DNA of 9,161 nucleotides from Comamonadaceae bacterium (GTDB lineage: Bacteria; Pseudomonadota; Gammaproteobacteria; Burkholderiales; Burkholderiaceae_C): contig JAIXXW010000334.1 in assembly GCA_027490555.1 (NCBI GenBank), forward strand, positions 1-9,161, given 5' to 3'. A model generated the notes under the pieces. It was not told where the DNA came from, did not search any database, and was given only the letters and a program-made list of their open reading frames with translations. Shown in pieces: positions 5,661 to 9,161 of this stretch. A program made the position numbers and the translations under genes. The number at the start of each line of letters is the position of its first letter. Position 1 is the first letter of the stretch.

Positions 5661-6617
5661 ATGGACACCCCACCCCTGGCCCCCGCGCCACACACCCAGG
5701 CCCTGACGTCGCCGCCGCGTCGGCCGGCTGTGCGCACGGTGGCCGAATACCTCAAGCCCATCACCTGGTTCCCGCCCATGTGGGCCTTCGCCTGTGGGGT
5801 GGTGGCCTCGGGCCAGGACCTGGCAGAACACTGGACTTTGCTGTTTTTGGGGCTGGTGCTCACCGGCCCGCTGGTGTGCGCCAGCAGCCAGGCGGTGAAC
5901 GACTGGTTTGACCGGCATGTGGACGCCATCAACGAACCGAACCGCCCCATCCCTTCGGGCCGCATGCCTGGCCGTTGGGGCTTGGGCATCGCCATCGCCT
6001 GGACGGGGCTGTCCCTGGTCTGGGCCACGCTGATGGGGCCCTGGGGCTTTGCGGCTTGCGCGTTGGCGATCGCCTTGTCCTGGGCCTACAGTGCGCCGCC
6101 TGTGCGCCTGAAAAAAAACGGTTGGTGGGGCAACGCGGCCTGCGCCCTGAGTTACGAGGGCCTGGCCTGGCTCACCGGCACGGCCGTGATGCTGGGCGGG
6201 GCTTGGCCCGGCCCGCATGCGGTGGCGCTGGCGCTGCTCTACAGCGTGGGGGCGCACGGCATCATGACGCTCAACGATTTCAAGGCCATGGAGGGCGACC
6301 GGCGCATGGGCGTGGCCTCGCTGCCCGTTCAGCTCGGTGAACACGGTGCCGCTCGGGCCGCCTGTGTGTTCATGCTGGTGCCGCAGGTGATGGTGGCCTT
6401 GCTGTTGGCCAATTGGCAGCTGCCCTGGCACGCTGCAGCGGTGTTGGCCTTGGCGGCACTGCAAGGGCCCTTGATGGCGAAGTTTTTGCGCCAGCCGGTG
6501 GCGCGCGCCCTGCACCTGTCGGCCTTTGGCGTGCCCCTGTTTGTCAGCGGCATGATGGTCAGTGCCTGGGGCCTGCGCCAGATGAGCCTGTTGCAACAGA
6601 CCGTGGGGGCGGCATGA
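5661..6617 (+). CDS. bchG: Bacteriochlorophyll synthase (BchG), geranylgeranyl transferase
   Basis: A membrane UbiA-superfamily prenyltransferase that esterifies the C17 propionate of bacteriochlorophyllide a with geranylgeranyl diphosphate, the final assembly step before tail reduction. The protein is 318 residues and strongly hydrophobic, with about eight or nine membrane segments. The first Mg-diphosphate-binding motif is NDWFDRHVDAINEPNRPIPSG at residues 80-100 (aspartates 81, 84 and 88). The second is NDFKAMEGDRR at 205-215 (Asp206, Asp213). KPITWFPPMWAFACGV and GAHGIMTLNDF are family hallmarks. The ATG at 5661 follows a GGGGG run that lies only one base upstream, a poor Shine-Dalgarno position. 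The next plausible start, a GTG near 5730, would remove the roughly 23 N-terminal residues that are usual in homologues. The bchG stop overlaps the next start as ATGA, so it heads a coupled three-gene unit with its own PpsR-controlled promoter region. Confidence 0.96.
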   Translation: MDTPPLAPAPHTQALTSPPRRPAVRTVAEYLKPITWFPPMWAFACGVVASGQDLAEHWTLLFLGLVLTGPLVCASSQAVNDWFDRHVDAINEPNRPIPSGRMPGRWGLGIAIAWTGLSLVWATLMGPWGFAACALAIALSWAYSAPPVRLKKNGWWGNAACALSYEGLAWLTGTAVMLGGAWPGPHAVALALLYSVGAHGIMTLNDFKAMEGDRRMGVASLPVQLGEHGAARAACVFMLVPQVMVALLLANWQLPWHAAAVLALAALQGPLMAKFLRQPVARALHLSAFGVPLFVSGMMVSAWGLRQMSLLQQTVGAA

Positions 6618-7981
6618 ACGCGCCGGTGTTTGGCTGGTTGCAGATCATCCGCCTGGGCTTGATCCAGGCCTGTCTGGGCGCGGTGGTGGTGGTGACCACC
6701 TCCACACTCAACCGCATCATGGTGGTCGAGCTGGCCTTGCCCGCCTTGTTGCCCGGCTTTTTGGTGGCCTGGCATTACGCGGTGCAGATGGTGCGTCCGC
6801 GCATGGGCTTCGGTTCCGACAAAGGGCGGCGCAGCACACCCTGGATGATGGGGGGCATGCTGGTCCTGGGCGTGGGCGGGGTGATGGCGGCATGGGCCAC
6901 GGTCTGGATGGCCACCCAGCCCCTGTATGGCGCCTTGCTGGCTTGGTTGTCGTTTGGTCTGATTGGCTTGGGCGTGAGCGCCTGCGGCACCTCGCTGCTG
7001 GCCCTGATGGCCAAGCGCGTGCCCGACGAGCGCCGCGCGCCGGCGGCCACCACGGTGTGGCTGATGATGATCGTGGGTTTTGCCGTCACCGCCGGTGTGG
7101 TGGGCAAGCTGATCGACCCTTACTCCCCTGAGGTGCTGTTGCAGGTCTCGGCAGGCCTGAGCCTGATCACCGCGCTGATCACCGCGTTGTGCCTGTGGGG
7201 CCTGGAAAAAGAGGGCGAGGCGCCGTTCCAGGGCAGCACGAGTGCCAGCACCGAGCGCCTGCAAAAACAAAATTTCAAGGAAGCCTTTCAGGAGGTGTGG
7301 GCTGAGCCTGCCGCCCGCACATTCACCGTGTTTGTGTTCATGTCCATGCTGGCCTACAGCGCGCAGGACCTGATCTTGGAGCCCTTTGCCGGGGCAGTGC
7401 ACGGCTTGACGCCGGGTCAGACCACGCAGTTGTCGGGCTGGCACCACATGGGGGTGCTGATCGGCATGCTGGCGGTGGCCGGCGCAGGTTCGCGCTGGGT
7501 GGCCGGTCGCCTGGGTTCGGTGCAGGCCTGGATGGTGGGTGGCTGCCTGGTGTCGGCGCTGGCCACGCTGGGTTTGGTCAGCTCGGCCTTGTTGGCCCAT
7601 TCGGCCGCGCTGGTGCCGCTCAAGGCCAATGTGGTGTTTCTGGGCGTGGCCAACGGCGCTTTCTCGATCGCGGCCATCGCCACCATGATGCGCCTGGCCG
7701 CAGAAGGCGGCACCGGTCGGGAGGGCACGCGCATGGGTTTGTGGGGTGCGGCGCAGGCCGCAGCCTTTGGCTTGGGTGGTTTGCTGGGCACGGCCGCCAG
7801 CGACCTGGCCCATGCCGTGTTGGGGGAACAGCGCACAGCCTATGCGGCGGTGTTTGCCTTGCAGGCGCTGATGTTTGCGGTGTCGGCCGCAGTGGCCACG
7901 CGCCTGCGTGCCGGGGCTGCACAGTCCCGGTCTTTGCGTTTTGACAGTCCCGTCATCCTGAAAGGTGGGTCAAGCACATGA
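6614..7981 (+). CDS. Bch2/PucC/LhaA-family MFS protein (ORF428-like), presumed pigment or antenna-assembly factor
   Basis: A 455-residue polytopic membrane protein of the PucC/LhaA/ORF428 (Bch2) branch of the major facilitator superfamily, with about twelve predicted membrane segments. TSTLNRIMVVEL (residues 29-40) is the family signature in the first loop. GFGSDKGRR (65-73) is the MFS motif-A equivalent between TM2 and TM3. A charged central loop (roughly 195-240) separates the two halves. In R. capsulatus the equivalent gene also lies between bchG and bchP. Relatives PucC and LhaA are needed for LH2 or LH1 assembly and may pass bacteriochlorophyll to the apoproteins; transport or delivery of pigment is inferred, not shown here. 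The frame is open upstream to 6413 inside bchG. The ATG at 6614 was chosen for its ATGA overlap with bchG; the 3' end overlaps bchP in the same way. Confidence 0.93.
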   Translation: MNAPVFGWLQIIRLGLIQACLGAVVVVTTSTLNRIMVVELALPALLPGFLVAWHYAVQMVRPRMGFGSDKGRRSTPWMMGGMLVLGVGGVMAAWATVWMATQPLYGALLAWLSFGLIGLGVSACGTSLLALMAKRVPDERRAPAATTVWLMMIVGFAVTAGVVGKLIDPYSPEVLLQVSAGLSLITALITALCLWGLEKEGEAPFQGSTSASTERLQKQNFKEAFQEVWAEPAARTFTVFVFMSMLAYSAQDLILEPFAGAVHGLTPGQTTQLSGWHHMGVLIGMLAVAGAGSRWVAGRLGSVQAWMVGGCLVSALATLGLVSSALLAHSAALVPLKANVVFLGVANGAFSIAAIATMMRLAAEGGTGREGTRMGLWGAAQAAAFGLGGLLGTAASDLAHAVLGEQRTAYAAVFALQALMFAVSAAVATRLRAGAAQSRSLRFDSPVILKGGSST

Positions 7982-9161
7982 ACCAGAGCGATTTTGACTT
8001 CGTCGTGGTGGGGGGCGGTCCTTCGGGCGCCACCGCCGCGCACGATTTGGTGCGACAGGGGTGGCGGGTGTTGTTGCTCGATCGCCAGGGCCGAACCAAG
8101 CCCTGCGGAGGGGCCATCCCGCCGCGCCTGATCCAGGACTTTGACATCCCGGACGAACTGCTGGTGGCCAAGGTGCGCTGCGCCCGCATGATTTCACCGA
8201 CCGACAACAAAGTCGACATCCCGATCGACAACGGCTTTGTCGGCATGGTGGACCGCGACGAGTTTGACGAGTATTTGCGTGTGCGCGCCGCCCAGTCCGG
8301 TGCGGTGCGCTGCCAGGCGATTTTTGACAAACTCGAGCACGATGAGCGTGGTCAGCTGTGGGTGCACTACACCCCCGTCACGTCCAAAGAACACGCCGCC
8401 GCCGAGCACGCCCAGCCGGTCAAGGTCTCGACCCGCATGGTGGTTGGGGCCGACGGTGCACGCTCCGAGGTGGCCCGCCAGGCCATCCCCAACGCGCACA
8501 AGACCAAGTACGTGTTTGCCTACCATGAGATCATCGAATCGCCGGTGGGCCAGCCCGGCTACGACGCGGCGCGTTGCGATGTGTATTACCAAGGCGAGGT
8601 CTCGCCCGATTTTTATGGCTGGGTGTTTCCCCATGGCAAGACCATGAGCGTGGGTATGGGCAGCGCCGACAAAGGCTATTCGCTGCGCAGCGCCACCGCG
8701 CGCCTGCGCGCCATCGCCGGCCTGGCGGACGCACCCACCTTGCGCCGTGAAGGCGCGCCGATCCCGCTCAAGCCCTTGCCCCAATGGGACAACGGGCGCG
8801 ACGTGGTGGTGGTGGGGGATGCGGCCGGGGTGGTGGCACCCTCGTCGGGCGAGGGCATTTACTACGCCATGGACTGCGCCAGGCGCGTGGCCCAGGCCGC
8901 GCACGAGGCTCTGAAAACCGGCAACAGCGCCTGCCTCAAGCAAGGCCGCAAGAGCTTCATGAAGCAGCATGGGCGGGTGTTCTGGATCCTGGGCGTGATG
9001 CAGTACTTCTGGTACCAGAACGACCGCCGACGCGAGAAATTTGTGAAGATCTGCGAAGACCGCGATGTGCAGCGCCTGACCTTCGAGTCCTACATGAACA
9101 AGGAGCTGGCGCGCAAGGACCCGATGGCCCATGTGCGCATCTTCTTCAAGGACATGGCGCA
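7978..9161 (+). CDS. bchP: Geranylgeranyl reductase (BchP), 3' end cut off by window edge
   Basis: A flavoprotein that reduces three double bonds of the geranylgeranyl tail of bacteriochlorophyll a with NADPH, giving the phytyl ester. The N-terminal Rossmann FAD motif is VVVGGGPSGATAA (G12, G14, G17), with Asp35 at the end of the second strand to hold the ribose. PCGGAIPPRLI (42-52) is conserved in the family. VGADGARSEVAR (about 156-167) and VGDAAGVVAPSSGEGIYYAM (about 279-298, Asp281) are the second and third FAD-binding blocks. The start ATG overlaps the previous stop as ATGA, and GAAAGG lies a little further upstream. About 394 codons are present with no stop. Family members are about 390-420 residues, so only a short C-terminal piece is missing, at the window edge. 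It is the last visible gene of bchG-bch2-bchP. Confidence 0.96.
   Translation, partial: MNQSDFDFVVVGGGPSGATAAHDLVRQGWRVLLLDRQGRTKPCGGAIPPRLIQDFDIPDELLVAKVRCARMISPTDNKVDIPIDNGFVGMVDRDEFDEYLRVRAAQSGAVRCQAIFDKLEHDERGQLWVHYTPVTSKEHAAAEHAQPVKVSTRMVVGADGARSEVARQAIPNAHKTKYVFAYHEIIESPVGQPGYDAARCDVYYQGEVSPDFYGWVFPHGKTMSVGMGSADKGYSLRSATARLRAIAGLADAPTLRREGAPIPLKPLPQWDNGRDVVVVGDAAGVVAPSSGEGIYYAMDCARRVAQAAHEALKTGNSACLKQGRKSFMKQHGRVFWILGVMQYFWYQNDRRREKFVKICEDRDVQRLTFESYMNKELARKDPMAHVRIFFKDMA

Noticed and set aside
6329..7813. Minus-strand frame of 494 codons opposite bchG and the MFS gene
   Set aside because: Low-complexity product antisense to well-conserved membrane proteins.
8194..9132. Minus-strand frame of 312 codons opposite bchP
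   Set aside because: The plus strand carries all three FAD motifs of BchP; the antisense frame is a shadow.

Overview
The window is a piece of a purple-bacterial photosynthesis gene cluster. It carries the late steps of bacteriochlorophyll a synthesis on both sides of the pathway's own redox/light regulators. The DNA is GC-rich. The BchN, BchB, BchF, AerR/PpaA, PpsR, BchG, Bch2/PucC-like and BchP proteins all look proteobacterial. Codon style (many TTG and CAA codons) and gene arrangement suggest a betaproteobacterium of the order Burkholderiales, perhaps a Comamonadaceae member such as a Limnohabitans- or Rhodoferax-like aerobic anoxygenic phototroph. The taxon is an inference; no rRNA or other marker is present.

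Layout. On the minus strand, about 1-3019 holds the compact operon bchF-bchN-bchB, read right to left and running off the left edge inside bchB. bchF and bchN overlap by 4 bases; bchN and bchB are 18 bases apart. A divergent intergenic region (3020-3261) carries two tandem TGT-N12-ACA palindromes, the classic PpsR/CrtJ operator. They lie on a good sigma-70-type promoter (TTGACA-N17-TACATT) for bchF. On the plus strand follow aerR/ppaA (3262-4068), a 130-base gap, ppsR (4199-5587), a 73-base gap with a second tandem pair of PpsR palindromes, and then bchG, a Bch2/PucC-type MFS gene and bchP. These last three are joined by ATGA start/stop overlaps and run to the right edge.

How it works together. 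BchN and BchB form the catalytic NB component of light-independent protochlorophyllide reductase, and BchF hydrates the 3-vinyl group. BchG esterifies bacteriochlorophyllide a with geranylgeranyl diphosphate, and BchP reduces the geranylgeranyl tail to phytyl. The PucC-like protein is probably involved in pigment handling or antenna assembly. PpsR probably represses both flanking bch operons through the two palindrome pairs, and the B12-domain protein AerR/PpaA probably counteracts or modulates PpsR.

I found no mobile element, CRISPR array, tRNA or rRNA, and no clearly novel system. The points worth a second look are regulatory: the paired operators with identical arms, a possibly near-leaderless bchG transcript, and a PpsR that keeps the DNA-binding-domain cysteine but seems to lack the usual second redox cysteine.
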